A DNA stretch of 64,000 bases from Argentina anserina (Eukaryota; Streptophyta; Magnoliopsida; Rosales; Rosaceae), in contig NC_065875.1 of NCBI RefSeq assembly GCF_933775445.1, forward strand, positions 10,677,001 to 10,741,000, read 5' to 3'. Shown in pieces: positions 1 through 11,310 of this stretch. Under the pieces are notes generated by a model. The model saw nothing but the letters and a program-made list of their open reading frames with translations, was not told the DNA's origin and ran no database searches. The translations under genes were made by a program, and so were the position numbers. Numbering within the stretch: position 1 is the first letter of the stretch; each line of letters begins with the position of its first letter.

Positions 1-444
1 ACTTCTTTATCTAACTTTCCTTTTTGAGTGGTTTCTTTGTTCTATTATTTGGATTGAAAGAAAGACCCTTCGACGAATTGCGTTTTGTTTTGCCAGAGAG
101 ATTTTTTTAGACTGTTGCATAAAGAATTCAAAAATAGAAAGAATCTAAATAAAGGCGCATACGTGGGCGGGTTTAGTTACCTTTTACATGTATGATTCTA
201 AACTGCTACGAATCTAATTCTCTCTACAAGACATGGTGGACTCTTTGATTTGGTTAGAGAAGGAAGCCTAAGCACGACATGCATAAAAGATAATTACAAT
301 TAGGTAACAAAACTTAATCAAAATGCAACATGAATAAATTTTGGCGGGTTGATTGCTACTATATATATCTTTTACTCTATCTTTATTTATTTATTTCAGC
401 ATATGGATATTCATTTTTGGCAAAATTATTTCTGATAGAGCGTT
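1..444. other. No gene recognised
   Basis: AT-rich sequence with no open frame of note and no family I recognise. It lies next to the non-coding LTR-type repeat that begins near 445 and may be flanking or older repeat DNA. Confidence 0.5.
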
Positions 445-2476
445 TGTTAGAACGTCTATAAAATACCCTGAAAAACATCATCATTAGTATAGAATAAGCA
501 GGGATCGTTCAGTCCGGGGAATCAAAAAGGCCTCAACACTTATCATGTTATTGGGGGATTTGAGTTGGATTATAAAACTACTACTTAGAATAAATCCTAA
601 ATTACTTATATACAATTGATCAACCACTCATCACATAACCAAAACACGAATTCTACTCAAGAAACATGTATGACACGTATAGAACAATATATAGGCAGCA
701 AATTATTTCGATTCTTCTTAAGTCCATTTCAATTCCAATTCTAATTAGAGTCCGAAACGGTTCATCTAATCGTTAAGACTTCTTAGTTATTTAGAATCAA
801 CGAGCGTTCAATCATAAACATATGCTAAAAAGAGTTCAATACAACGAAGTGTACTAGTTAAACAACAAAGTAGCACATAAGCACAATAAGTCGAATTGGA
901 AACATGTTACACAAGCATGGCGTCACTCATCTTGATTAAGCATGCAAATTCTTAGAACTATCACAACCCGAAACAAGTATCAATAATTGAAACACGAAGC
1001 GCATATTCAATCAATGAACACTTTGGTGAATGAAATCGCAACCCTAGGAGAACCATGGCCTTAGCTTCCTCAAGCATTGATTTAGATGTACGAATTCAAG
1101 GAATTAATTGAAATAAAACCTAAATTAATTTCGAAACCCTACTGCCCATAGCTATTATACACAGATTCATACATCTTTCATGAGTTTATACAATCAAAAC
1201 ATAAAACCAAATGAGTCTGAATTTATGTTCTTCATATATAAAACCGAAAATAACATTCAAGAATTCATACAATAAATTCAAAAATTACAGAAAACCTAAA
1301 TAAAAATTACAAGCCATGGATGAATCACACATTAGAAACCTTAAAGGATGAAGGAAGATGAATTCGGTGGTGGAAGAAGCAAGAGGATGGCACGGCAAAG
1401 GTGGTGATGGATGAAGTTTTGGCTTGAATTTTCTGGATATTTTTAGGCAGCAATTCGGCTGTGTTTATGAGAGAATGGTGATAATGAATTGTGAGCAAGA
1501 CTGTGCCTTTTATAGAGGAATGAGGAGAGGAGTGGCTGCTAGGGTTTTGATGGGCTGATCCATGTATGCACGGCTAGGATTATTTTGCTTGAATGGATCG
1601 AATGGCTGCCCTTGTTTTTCTTGTAGAATAAGCTCTTATCTCCTTGTTTTTTTAGGGTTACACGACTGGATGGGCTGGTCCATGTATGAGTTGGATAGCA
1701 CGACATTGGACTGCCTTTTCTTCTTGGATATGGGCTGAAAACGTGAGTAGCTTCATCTTCAAGCTCCTTGCTTCACACAGACTCCATGTATTCCTCTAGC
1801 TTCCTTCACAAGCCTTGCCGTGCCTTATCTTCTTCCTATCCCACATGGCATGGAACTCCTATAAATCCTCAAGAGTCTTGAACGGCTGGACTCCTCTTTT
1901 TATTCCTTGAATTATCTCTTCAAATCGGACTCCTCTTTTTATTCCTTGAATTATCTCTTCAAATCTGAAAATAAAAACCGAAATTAATAAGAAAAGATAA
2001 TGCATTTCGAAATTCATGTCTTAATCTAGACATTTGTTGTCTTAAAAAGACACATGTAATATATGAGCTCAACTAGATTTGGAAAGTTTATAATTTGCAA
2101 AAAGGAAACTTACTAGAACAAGAAAGTTCATTTAGGAAAGTTTCGTAATAAGAGTTTGACTTCAAGTAGGACTTTCCAAAATGGTACGTTTCCTAGTCTA
2201 ACAAGGATTCCTAATGCAAACATGACTCTCAAGATATCGCCAATGCGACCAAATCGTAGAAAGATGAAGACTCCTAATCCAACTAGGTTTCCTAGTCCTA
2301 TAAGGATTCCTACTCAAACTATGACTCTAGACCAAATCTTCGTTTTAAACTCGTTTACGCACAAATACACATCTATAACCATCCAAGACTCCTATTGTGA
2401 CTCAATGACTCGATATTACAACAATAAGGGCTAAACAAAGTACAAATGGAGGTAAAAATATATTAAGAACGTAACA
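445..2476 (-). repeat. Non-coding LTR-type repeat, copy A
   Basis: No coding capacity is visible. Read on the minus strand, the part near 460-660 matches 22430-22630 on the plus strand: both have a block with GTTGAT/GTGGTTGATCA, then TTTAGGTTTTATT-like text, then CCCCGG, GAACGA, and a TATACTA-rich stretch followed by CAGGGT. The outer parts also share phrases such as GGAATCCTTAT...CTAGGA. The plus-strand limits TGTTAGAACG (445) and ACGTAACA (2476) give TG...CA ends, but the flanking 5-mers do not match, so a solo LTR with target duplication is not proven. It could equally be a large LTR or a non-autonomous retroelement body. Confidence 0.5.
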
Positions 2477-3338
2477 CAAAGTGCTCATATCAATTTCTGA
2501 TCGGAGACTTAATTAATAAAGAAATTTCATTTTTATGTGAGTTATCTTATTGAGAAATCTTTATTTGGTCATAATATGCAGTTGAAATGTGCTTAAGTCT
2601 CTGAAAACGCAATATAGTGGTTGAATAAATGGCTTGTTCATCCATTTCAATAGAGCTTTTGTTTTGTTGAATAAATGGCTCTGTTTAAGGCATTCGGTTT
2701 TTGCATTGTTACTCTCTTTAATGGAGCCTTCAACAGAAGTCAATTTAATTCCAAACACTTTCAAGCACAACCAATATTTGATAGATACAAACAAGAAAAG
2801 AGACAAATGCAGTGCTAGCTCCTCGTACCTGATATTTTTGTACTAATTCTTGATATATCCTAGACAAGTTCATATGTGTATCACTGACGTTAAAATGAAT
2901 GATTTGCTTGGTGAAAGCATCTCCATGTTTAATGGGATCGGTTGGAGAGAAAACATGGTTTCAGAGTCAGATTCATATGAAAATCTATTAATAGAGGAGG
3001 ACTTTGATCATGTTAGTTACTACATAAGCAGATATGATATAACTGTACTACCAACATAATGTAGAATCTTGTAAATAAGTATATATTGCAAATGATTCAC
3101 ATCCCATTAAATTACGTTTTTACCCTTCTGAATTGATGTATTTAGGTAAAAAGAGACTAGCTATCTTCAAAGTTTTTCAACTACATAGTACAATGAGTTT
3201 GTGCAAAAACATGGCTCCATTGAGATTAATCTCCCTCATACTTACTTTGAGGAGGCTTTTCCTCATTTGAATTGCTCGCTATTTAAAATTTCCTCGAAGC
3301 CAAATTACTCTTCACCCATATATGATGTGAAAATATTT
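2477..3338. other. No gene supported
   Basis: AT-rich spacer. An open frame at 2850-3059 encodes 69 residues with no recognisable motif and is not supported as a gene. The stretch leads directly into the 113-bp tandem array. Confidence 0.45.
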
Positions 3339-4012
3339 CTTCTTATCTAGATCTCTCCTCACTTCTATTTCACTCAAAAGGGAATACTAGCTACTTACTC
3401 GGATTCGACTTAAAGGGAATACTAGTTACTCAAATTACAAGAAGACATGTTTCTCCTCACCTAGATCTCTCCTCACTTCGATTACACTCAAAGGGAATAC
3501 TAGCTACTAACTCAGATTCGTCTTAAAGGGAATACTAGTTATTCAAATTACAAAGAGATATATTTCTCCTCACCTAGATCTCTCCTCACTTCGATTACAC
3601 TGAAAGGGACTATTAGCTACTAACTCGGATTTGTCTTAAAGGGGATACTAGTTATTCAAATTACAAGGAGACATATTTCTCCTCAACTAGATCTCTCCTC
3701 ACTTTGATTACTGAAAATGACTATTAGCTAATAACTTGGATTCGTCTTAAAGGGAATACTAGTTATTCAAATTACAAAGAGACATATTTCTCTTTAACTA
3801 TATCTCTCCTCACTTCGATTACACTGAAAGGGAATACTAGCTACTTACTCGGATTTGTCTTAAGGGGAATACTAGTTATTCAAATTATAAGGAGACATAT
3901 TTCTCCTCACCTAGATCTCTCCTGACTTTGATTACACTCAAAGGGAATACTAGCTACTTACTCGGATTTGTCTTAAAGGGAATACTAGTTATTTAAATTA
4001 CAAAGAGACACC
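3339..4012. repeat. Tandem array, six units of about 113 bp
   Basis: The phrase CTCCTCACCTAGATCTCTCC and its variants starts near 3339, 3453, 3566, 3679, 3790 and 3903, giving periods of 111 to 114 bp. Each unit also contains two copies of a shorter phrase, AAAGGGAATACTAG, about 45 bp apart, so the unit itself is an older duplication. Single-base changes and one short deletion (near 3710) separate the units. Nothing coding is seen. It lies about 0.9 kb before the CACTA fragment and could be a subterminal array of such an element, but that is inference. Confidence 0.85.
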
Positions 4013-4950
4013 GACTTCATATGAATGCCACTCCGCACTAGGATTTCCTTTAGAGAGATACTCCTCAATCACTCATAAGATTTGAAGAGATTTCTTCCTC
4101 ACCTGGATTCCGTTCTTCACATAGATTTCCCAAAATAGAGTGTCATTCGCTTAAACTATGAGGATGAATATTCGCACTTTCATTTAGAGTTAAGAGTTTC
4201 GAATTTAGAGATTGCGATTTAGTGTTTAGAGCACTTTTCACATTGAAAATCTTATTAAAAACTAAATTTAATTGAATATAATTTACTTAATTTTTATTAT
4301 TATTTAAGATTTAGAGTTTGGTGTTTAGTGTTTAGAGTTTTAAACACCTTCCCTTAGATTTATTTTTTCATACTAAGAAACTATTTTTAATCAAATATAT
4401 AATTTACGTGAAAATATATTTATTTTCTGTCTTCTTTCTCTGTGTTTTTTTATTATTTACTAAAAACTTTCCCATAATATTAGTTGACCTTCGTATGTGT
4501 AACTTATTTCTCCGCTTCCAACACAACAAAACCCAATCCCTATCCCTCTCACTTTGAAACCAAATTTTGTTAACTTAAATCTCTTATTAAGATTCGTACT
4601 CTTCCTTGAAAATATCCAGGTTCATTTTTGTATTTCCATCTTCAGGTTCATTCTCGTCCTCTCTGTGGGTTTCTCGATTAATTGAATCTGTGTAGTTAGG
4701 GTTCATGCTTTTTACCAAAATCTGTGTAGTTACGTTGTTGACGTCACACCAAAGCAATTGGTATTTGCAAGCAGATACTGTGTTTGGTAAGAAGCTATAA
4801 ATCAAGAGTCAAAATTTATTGCTTATTTAATTAGTTATTTGAATTTCTGTTTTGGGGTTATGTTGGTATCTTTGTGTCCGCATTTGGTTCTGCAATTTAT
4901 ATTATTATAAACTACTAATGTGTGAATTTATAGGATACATATTCATTGTG
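4013..4950. other. No gene recognised
   Basis: Spacer between the tandem array and the CACTA-derived fragment. It is AT-rich with repeated TTTAGAGTTT-like phrases around 4190-4350. A minus-strand open frame at 4587-4805 is short and shows no motif. Confidence 0.45.
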
Positions 4951-4953
4951 TGT

Positions 4954-5566
4954 ATTTATCAGGGGATCCAAAATGAATACAGTGGATTCCCGATAATAGA
5001 GAGTGACTTTGTTGGATGGTTGGTTAGCATTGTCAAATTGGCATTCCCTTATGGCTACTCAGTGTTTTTATTCAAAGGTGAGTGGTTTAATACAAGAAAT
5101 ACAAAGAAGAGAAGAAGTCTCGTTCGTGATTACCATTTGACATCGTTGAATGTAAACGAGAAGTGATATGTCAATGATCCATATGTACTAGCAAAGCAAG
5201 CACATCAAATGTTTTATCTTGATGATCCAAATTTAGGTGCTGGTTGGAAAGTCATTCAAAAAATTCGTCATAGGCATATATGGGATGTGCCTAAGAATGA
5301 AGAATGATGCAGAAACAAGTTATAGTGATGAAATAGAGCATGAAGAAGCTAGCAATATCATTCATCTTGTTGAAGAGAATGTTAATCCAAGAACATCTTG
5401 TAGAAGAGATGTCGAACTTGAAATTGTTTGTTTGAGCAGCAAAGATTTAAAAGAAAGCAAGATAAATGAGAATGATTTTATAGATAATGTCCCTCCAGAT
5501 GATGAATTACCATCAGAAGATGAAGGAAACACACAAGAATGTGATAATGACATTGACTCTGATTAA
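4954..5566 (+). pseudogene. CACTA (En/Spm) transposase-associated DUF4216 fragment
   Basis: The plus-strand translation carries the DUF4216 signature of plant CACTA transposase proteins: a FPYGYSVFLFKGEWFNTRN-like block (about 5045-5100), then NDPYVLAKQAHQMFYLDDP (about 5173-5230), a GWKVIQKIR stretch, and an acidic tail ending in DNDIDSD at 5566. In-frame TGA at 5164-5166 and a frame change near 5305 break it, so it is a pseudogene. The upstream transposase (TNP2-like) part is not seen, and no CACTA terminal repeat was found. Only the C-terminal part of the protein remains. The family of the domain is known; its biochemical role is not. Confidence 0.75.
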
Positions 5567-6316
5567 AGTATAGCTAGCATAGCTCTAAGTTAATTATATT
5601 AGACAGAATGTCATATATTATTCCTTGTATGATGATGACTTGTAATGCCAACTGCCTAAAGTCAACTTTGGTAAAGCTTCTCAGGCGGTCTGGTTATGAT
5701 GTGGCTGTGTTCGACTAGATGGCAGGATAGTGCAAAGGTCCCTGGAGGTATGTCTTTGTTCTCTTTTTGCAATATGTTTATTATAGAAGTATGGTTGTCC
5801 TACTTGCTGTTATTATTTGTTGATTATAGTCATTCATTATCTATTATGCAATTATCAGTTTCCATGTACATTTTGGAATTGTTTCAAGCAATTGAAAATA
5901 GGTGGAGGAATGTGTAGACACATGAAATTTAACGAAGTAAAATCATCTTCGTTAAAAAATTAAATCGACCAAGAGTCCGACAAAATCCCACACGTGGCCA
6001 AAAGTCAACAAAGTTGGTGCGGATCCGAATAAAACTCGTGTCAGCACATAAATGGATGATCGTAATTGAAGCTACGTGATTCCGACGTAAATCGAAAATT
6101 GAATGTCATTGATGATTCGAAATGGTAATCGGACATTTGATTAAATTAATAAATTCCTTAACGGTTATAATTAAATCAACTTTTTTTTGTTTAATTTAGT
6201 TATGAGAATAAATAATTTTAAATTAATCAAAAAATATATATTGATTTAATTATACAATTAAATAATTTATTATTTTTGTGTCATTAAAATATTATATAAA
6301 ATAGAAACATTGACAC

Positions 6317-6324
6317 TATAAATA
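6317..6324 (+). promoter_or_regulatory. TATA box of the Gypsy 5' LTR
   Basis: TATAAATA sits within the LTR about 400 bp before AATAAA (6724-6729), the order expected for U3-R in a plant LTR. Transcription start would be roughly 30 bp downstream; this is inferred from position only. Confidence 0.5.
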
Positions 6325-6425
6325 CCCCTTTCAACATGAAGAGAGGAGATGAGAAGAAGAGAGAAAATCACTTGAGCAAGATCACTCTCGACAAATCCCG
6401 AAGTCTCTCAAGTACACGAAGATCA

Positions 6426-6617
6426 TCAAGTCCACGAAGAATCGTCAAGCCACAAAATCATTCGTTCTTCATCAAATCCAAATCCAAACTCAAGTCCACG
6501 AAGAATCATCAAGCGGCCAAATCGCTCGTTCTTCATCAAACCCAAATCCAAACTCAAGTCCACGAAGAATCATCAAGCGGCCAAATCGCTCGTTCTTCAT
6601 CACATCCAAATCCAAGT
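6426..6617 (+). repeat. Three tandem 64-bp units inside the LTR
   Basis: TCAAGTCCACGAAGAATC starts at 6426, 6490 and 6554, exactly 64 bp apart. Units two and three are nearly identical; unit one differs at several sites. The array lies after the TATA box, so it would be in the transcribed leader or R region. Confidence 0.9.
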
Positions 6618-6790
6618 CAAACTCAAATTCTCAAGATCAAGTGCACGTCACCCTTGAGCCAAGTCATATACGGAGATAGAATCAGAGGAGTTCACAAAGA
6701 TTGTAACTCCGCACTTGATATTCAATAAATCACACTTTATTTGTACACGTGTCTGCATTCTTGTTTGTTTTCAGATTATCGTTCTACAAA

Positions 6791-6809
6791 TTGGCACGCC
6801 CAGTGGGAC
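6791..6809 (+). other. Candidate primer binding site
   Basis: TTGGCACGCCCAGTGGGAC begins two bases after the 5' LTR ends, the expected place for the tRNA primer binding site of an LTR retrotransposon. It is not the common initiator-methionine type. I cannot name the matching tRNA without a tRNA 3'-end comparison. Confidence 0.55.
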
Positions 6810-6859
6810 ATTTTTGACCTCTAATCTCCTTCTCCGAAGACATCAAATCCGTTTGTGCG

Positions 6860-9696
6860 ATGGTTTCCAAGAACAACCAAGTCGTTCCAACGAAGAAATC
6901 CAAGTCCACAACCGCGAGGTTAAGCAGAGAGGCCGAGCTGGTCAAGAAGTCCAAGCAAACATCCTCCAAATCAAAGAGTGAACCGATTGCCTTGTCACTC
7001 GGAGCGTGGCTAGAGCTCAACCCACGACGTTCATGGCACTTGCTAGTAAGCCTCGTCAACCAGTCATCACCTTGGAGAGCTTGGGAGCAATAGAGCATGC
7101 CTCTCAAAGCGGGAAGAAGCAAGTGTCAAAGGAGAAGGAGCCAAGTGAGCAATCTCTTCTACCCGTTCATGGTGATGGCCCTATCCTTGGAGACGTTTTC
7201 CTTGATGACAAATCAAGCACGACATCATACCATGGAAGTCCCAAAGAAGATGACCCTATCCTAGAAGACATTTTCTCTGATGATGAATCAAGCACGGCAT
7301 CATACCATGGAAGTCCCAAAGAAGATAGCGATAACTTTCATTCTATGACACATGAATCCTCTTCTGACAATGCGCAGGTCTTGCTGACGGGGGCATCCAC
7401 AGTCGAGGAGCAACTCTCCAATCTTTTAGAGATGGTTGAAAAGCTCACCCGAACGGTTGAAGAAAAGGATGTGCAATTTGCTGAGCTCTATAGCAAGTTG
7501 GAAGACCACAATGATGAGAACTCCACCAAAGGGTCGCCTGGCAGGAGCAAAATAAATGAAAAGGGAGAAACGTCCAAAAACGATGGCGACTCGCTTGGTT
7601 CCTTGTCACTCTAGCAATTGCAAGACATCATCACCAACTCAATTCGGGCTCAATATGGAGGTCCTTCTCGTGACTCCATCACTTACTCCAAACCTTACAC
7701 GAAGAAGATCGACAGCTTAAGGATGCCGCTAGGGTATCATCCACCAAATTTCCAACAATTTGAAGGTAAAGGAAACCCAAAGCAACATGTTGCCCACTTC
7801 GTGGAGACTTGCAGTAACGCCGGGACAGAAGGCGATCACCTTGTCAAGCAGTTCGTTCGCTCGTTGAAGGGAAATGCATTCGAGTGGTATACAGACTTAG
7901 AGCCGGAGTATGTTGATAGTTGGGACCAAATGGAGCGCGAGTTCCTTAATCGATTCTATAGTACAAGGCAGACGGGGAGCATGATGGAGCTAACTAACAC
8001 GAAGCAACGAAAGGATGAACCCGCGATCGGCTACATCAATAGATGGCGCTCACTTAGCCTTGATTGCAAGGATCGACTGTCAGAGGTGTCAGCTGTTGAA
8101 ATGTGCATCCAAGGTATGCACTTTGATTTGTTATACATCTTGCAAGGAATCAAGCCTCGTTCTTTCGAAGAGTTGGCTACTCGAGCCCACGACATGGAGC
8201 TAAGCTTGGCAAGTCATAAGGGAAAGAATGAAACCCTGGTCGACCAACGAAAAGACAAAGCCTTCGGAAACAGATTTGACAAGGTTGTGAAGAAGCCTTC
8301 CAAAGAATCAATAGTCATCAATACTGCACCGGTTAAAATCTCTACGCGGGATAAGAAAGAGTTTAATAAGGTGGAACCTCCTCGAACCTACGATAGGAGT
8401 AAACGCACGTTAAAGGAGATGGAGTGAAAGACGTACCCGTTCCCAGACTCTGATGTGGCGGGCATGTTAGAGGATCTGCTCGAAAACAAGATAATAGAGC
8501 TTCCGGAGTGTAAACGTCCAGAAGAAATGCATCGAGTCAACGATCCAAACTATTGCAAATATCATCACCTCGTTAGTCACCCTATAGAGAAGTGTTTTGT
8601 TCTCAAGGATTTGATAATGAACCTCGCCAAGCAAGGGAAGATCGAGCTGGACGTTGATGACGTTGCTGAAGTCAATTGCACTACCGTAACATTCGGGTCG
8701 TTCGAGCCAGTTCCACTCCTTTTTCACCCGATGAAAGCACCGTTCTGTTTCACAAAGAATGCATGCGAGCATAAGAAGTCCAAAGAAGTTAAAGAATGTC
8801 CTGCTTCCACGCCTACTCTCCAAGTTGCCTCTAATGCCGATGATAAAGGATGGATATTGGTCACCCGAAGAAGAACTCGCAAAGGTATGATGCCAAACTC
8901 ACCGGTTGCCCGACCAAGTCATAAGAAATCACCTCTCCGAATGGAGGATAACGGACGAGGATGTTTTGAGACAAAAGTTGTTCCATGTTTGTGGAAGCCT
9001 CTTTGCCGGAACTTGTCAAGAGAACACTTGTCGACAAAACAACCGAATGTCACTTCAATGGATACAAGTTGTGAAGTCAGCTCCAAAGAAGACGAGAAGC
9101 CTGAAGCAAGAGAAATAGGTGCAAGTCAAGTGTTAAAGAAGAATGAGGTGTTGAAACAATTGGAGAGTCTACCTTTCCAACTTAGCCTCTCTGACTTGAT
9201 GCAATTGCCAAAATCAACGAGATGCGCGCTTGTGGAGTTGTTTATCGACGTAGGAAAACACTCCACAAGCATGAATGAATGTGGCGCGTGTGATGCATAT
9301 TGTAATATCATTCACTTCACAGATGATGACCTCCAACTGGGTTCTAAGCCACATAATCGGCCTCTTTTTGTGACTGGGTACATGCGAGAGCGGAAGTTGA
9401 ATCGTATGCTCATAGACGGAGGGTCAGCAGTAAATATCATGCCCAAGTCAACCATGTCTCAACTCGGCATCAATGTTGATGAGTTATCAAGGAGTCGTCT
9501 CATGATCCAAGGTTTCAACCAAGGAGGACAAAGAGCGATATGGATGATCAGACTAGACATGGACATCAGAGAGCTAAAATCAAACACCTTGTTTTATGTC
9601 ATCGATGCGAAGACCTCGTACAACTTGTTGTTGAGACGACCATGGGTACATGAAAACGGCATCATGCCATCCACTTTAAGTGCACGTCACCCTTGA
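6860..9696 (+). pseudogene. Gypsy gag-protease polyprotein, broken
   Basis: Reading starts at MVSKNNQVV (6860) and shifts frame near 7003; from 7006 on one frame runs to 9696 apart from TAG at 7612-7614 and TGA at 8425-8427. The middle (about 7700-8210) is a retrotransposon gag domain (PF03732 type), with FEGKGNPKQHVAHF, LKGNAFEWYTDL, WDQMEREFLNRFY and AIGYINRWRSLS. Near 9360-9640 lies an aspartic protease-like fold with LIDGGSAVNIM and a VIDAKTSYNLLLRRPW block. The frame then runs into LTR sequence at 9678 and stops within a few codons, so the C-terminus is a deletion junction. The stop at 7612 is a C-to-T type change if it was CAG. Confidence 0.85.
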
Positions 9697-9826
9697 CCCA
9701 AGTCATATACGGAGATAGAATCAGAGGAGTTCACAAAGATTGTAACCCGCGCTTGATATTCAATAAATCACACTTTATTTGTACACGTGTCTGCATTTTT
9801 GTTTGTTTTCAGATTATCGTTCTACA
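9678..9826 (+). repeat. 3' LTR remnant of the Gypsy element
   Basis: 149 bp matching the last 150 bp of the 5' LTR (6639-6788). The rest of the 3' LTR and the pol region are gone. The match starts at AAGTGCACG, directly after protease codons. The next five bases, GAATG, repeat the 5' flank. Confidence 0.88.
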
Positions 9827-10167
9827 GAATGACTTCTAGGATAGTACCCTATGCTAAATTTATTGAGGATCGATTGTGGAAATTAAATTCAGACATTCTG
9901 ACAGTTCTATCTTCTATCATCTCAGTGGATCATGAATATATAGATGTGGTCAACCACAGCGATACGGAGAGTTCTGAACGTCTCATCATTGACATTGATT
10001 TTGAAGCCATTTTGAGATAGCTAGAGCTGTTTAATCCTACGACGGGATATTGAATTCACTACATTTGTTTATGTGGGCTCCTTGACAAGGTTGAAACCGT
10101 TTCTTCAAGTCATGGTTGATGCAGCTAGATCTTCCCTCAAGCAAAACTCGATGCCTCTTCCTTGTGA

Positions 10168-11310
10168 TCAATTTTTTGTTACATATGTTTTATTTAGTTG
10201 AAAGCACGCAATGGCTTTGGCATGCAAAGCCGAACTCAAATGAGGCATCTGCTTAGACCACACACCAACTACTTCTCCCTCCTCATCAGGAACAACTATG
10301 CCGGCACCACCAGTCCCACTATCCCTAAAAGCTCCATCGAAATTGAGCTGGAGCTTGAGTCTCCCTCGTGGAGGGGCTTCCCACTTCACAACCCCACGTG
10401 TGCCCACTACTCTTGGAAATACTGGATGGACTGTATTATATAATCGGACTGAAGCTTCGCAGCCCTAATCCCCACACCAGCACGATCCACCATCTTGTTG
10501 TTCCATACAACATTATACCTCTCCTCCCAAATGGCCCATAACATCATAAAAAAACATTCAATCTGCTGGGGTGTAAGCAAATCCATTGTAGCAGCAATTC
10601 AGTCCACCATATTCGTTGAACTATGGCTCTGAGCGCGTAAACCCAGCATGCTACCAAGCCACATACAAGCTGTAATATCACACTCCTTAATTAAATGCAC
10701 AACAGATTCCTCCTCACCCTTACAGAAGGGACAACTTCAATCTGTCAATTGAACTCTCTTATCCAGTAGAGTTCTAGTGGGAACAATATTACGTACTAAC
10801 CTCCACACAAAATCTCTCACCTTCGGCATCACCTTAACCCTCCCCAAATTTTCTTCCACATATCATTGCCATTGTTCAGGCTTGATGTAGAGCCCTGGGA
10901 CTGATCTGCTTTCAAACACCTGGCAATATGATATCCACTCCTGACTTAATTAAAAACAGCCATGTCTATCAAAATGCCAGATAAAGCGATCATCAGGATT
11001 ACGAAAACTAATGGGAATCGTGCAAATCACGTCAAACTCTTTTTCAAAAAACAACTCCTGTAACCAGTCAACCATCCACTCTGAGGTATCTGGATCAATC
11101 AATTCAGCCACCTTAAGATTCTCCGAACCTTCCACAGCTCTAGAAGGTGTAGGATCTTGGGATCCAGGGGTCATCACATACAGACACCTTCTCCCCTGTG
11201 CCAATCTGATAACGTACTCCCTTCACTTAACTTTCAGTGCCTCCCTCGGGCAGCCACTAACAAATCTTTACCTTTCATCAAGCTCCTCATATGCGTCTAT
11301 GGAGCGCACT
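10168..11310 (-). pseudogene. LINE (non-LTR retrotransposon) ORF2 3' fragment
   Basis: Read on the minus strand from about 11310 downward, frames with stops between them give the usual C-terminal order of a plant LINE ORF2. First comes a SLMKGKDLL-like phrase, then VAELIDPDTSEWMVDWL with DVICTIPIS and DRFIWHFDRHG (10950-11204). A zinc-binding RT-associated region follows, with SCPFCKGEEESVVHLIKECD and LWAIWEERYNVVWNNK. Last is an RNase H start, VKWEAPPRG...NFDGAFRDSGTGGAGIVV (10230-10400). The reverse transcriptase core is absent and several stops and frameshifts are present. It begins near the DUF506 remnant and appears truncated at both ends. Confidence 0.8.

Larger units (their letters stand above)
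5913..6788 (+). repeat. 5' LTR of the Gypsy element
   Basis: 876 bp from TGTAGACACATG to GATTATCGTTCTACA. Its last 150 bp (6639-6788) match 9678-9826 with about three substitutions and one 1-bp gap, which identifies both as LTR ends. It contains a TATA box near 6317, a polyadenylation-type AATAAA at 6724-6729, and three tandem 64-bp units (6426-6617). Confidence 0.88.
5908..9831 (+). mobile_element. Ty3/Gypsy element, internally deleted, with 5-bp target duplication
   Basis: The element proper is 5913-9826. It starts TGTAGACA and ends TTCTACA, so its ends are the inverted repeat TGTAGA/TCTACA. The 5-mer GAATG flanks it on both sides (5908-5912 and 9827-9831), a perfect target site duplication. 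It has a full 5' LTR, gag and the start of protease, and then jumps straight into the last 149 bp of the 3' LTR. Reverse transcriptase, RNase H and integrase are missing, so it could only move with help. Length about 3.9 kb. The lineage inside Ty3/Gypsy cannot be fixed without reverse transcriptase. Confidence 0.9.
5640..10190 (+). pseudogene. DUF506 (PDDEXK-like) gene remnant, split by a Gypsy element
   Basis: Two exon pieces of one gene flank the Gypsy element. Exon piece 1 (about 5646-5747) reads LKSTLVKLLRRSGYDVAV, then after a 2-bp loss STRWQDSAKVPGG, the conserved part before the catalytic-like region in DUF506 proteins. It ends at a good donor, GAG|GTATGT. Exon piece 2 starts after CTCAG at 9926 and reads DHEYIDVV, LIIDIDF, then in shifted frames EIARA, SYDGILNSL, FVYVG and MVDAARSSLKQ, the usual order for the family. 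Joined at the splice sites the phase is correct (GGA G|TG GAT). Stops and frameshifts in both pieces mark a pseudogene. The Gypsy element lies inside the intron, so it did not itself break the reading frame. Confidence 0.75.

Noticed and set aside
445..2476. A solo LTR with target duplication
   Set aside because: TG...CA ends are present but the flanking 5-mers (GCGTT and CAAAG) differ, so the exact element type is left open.
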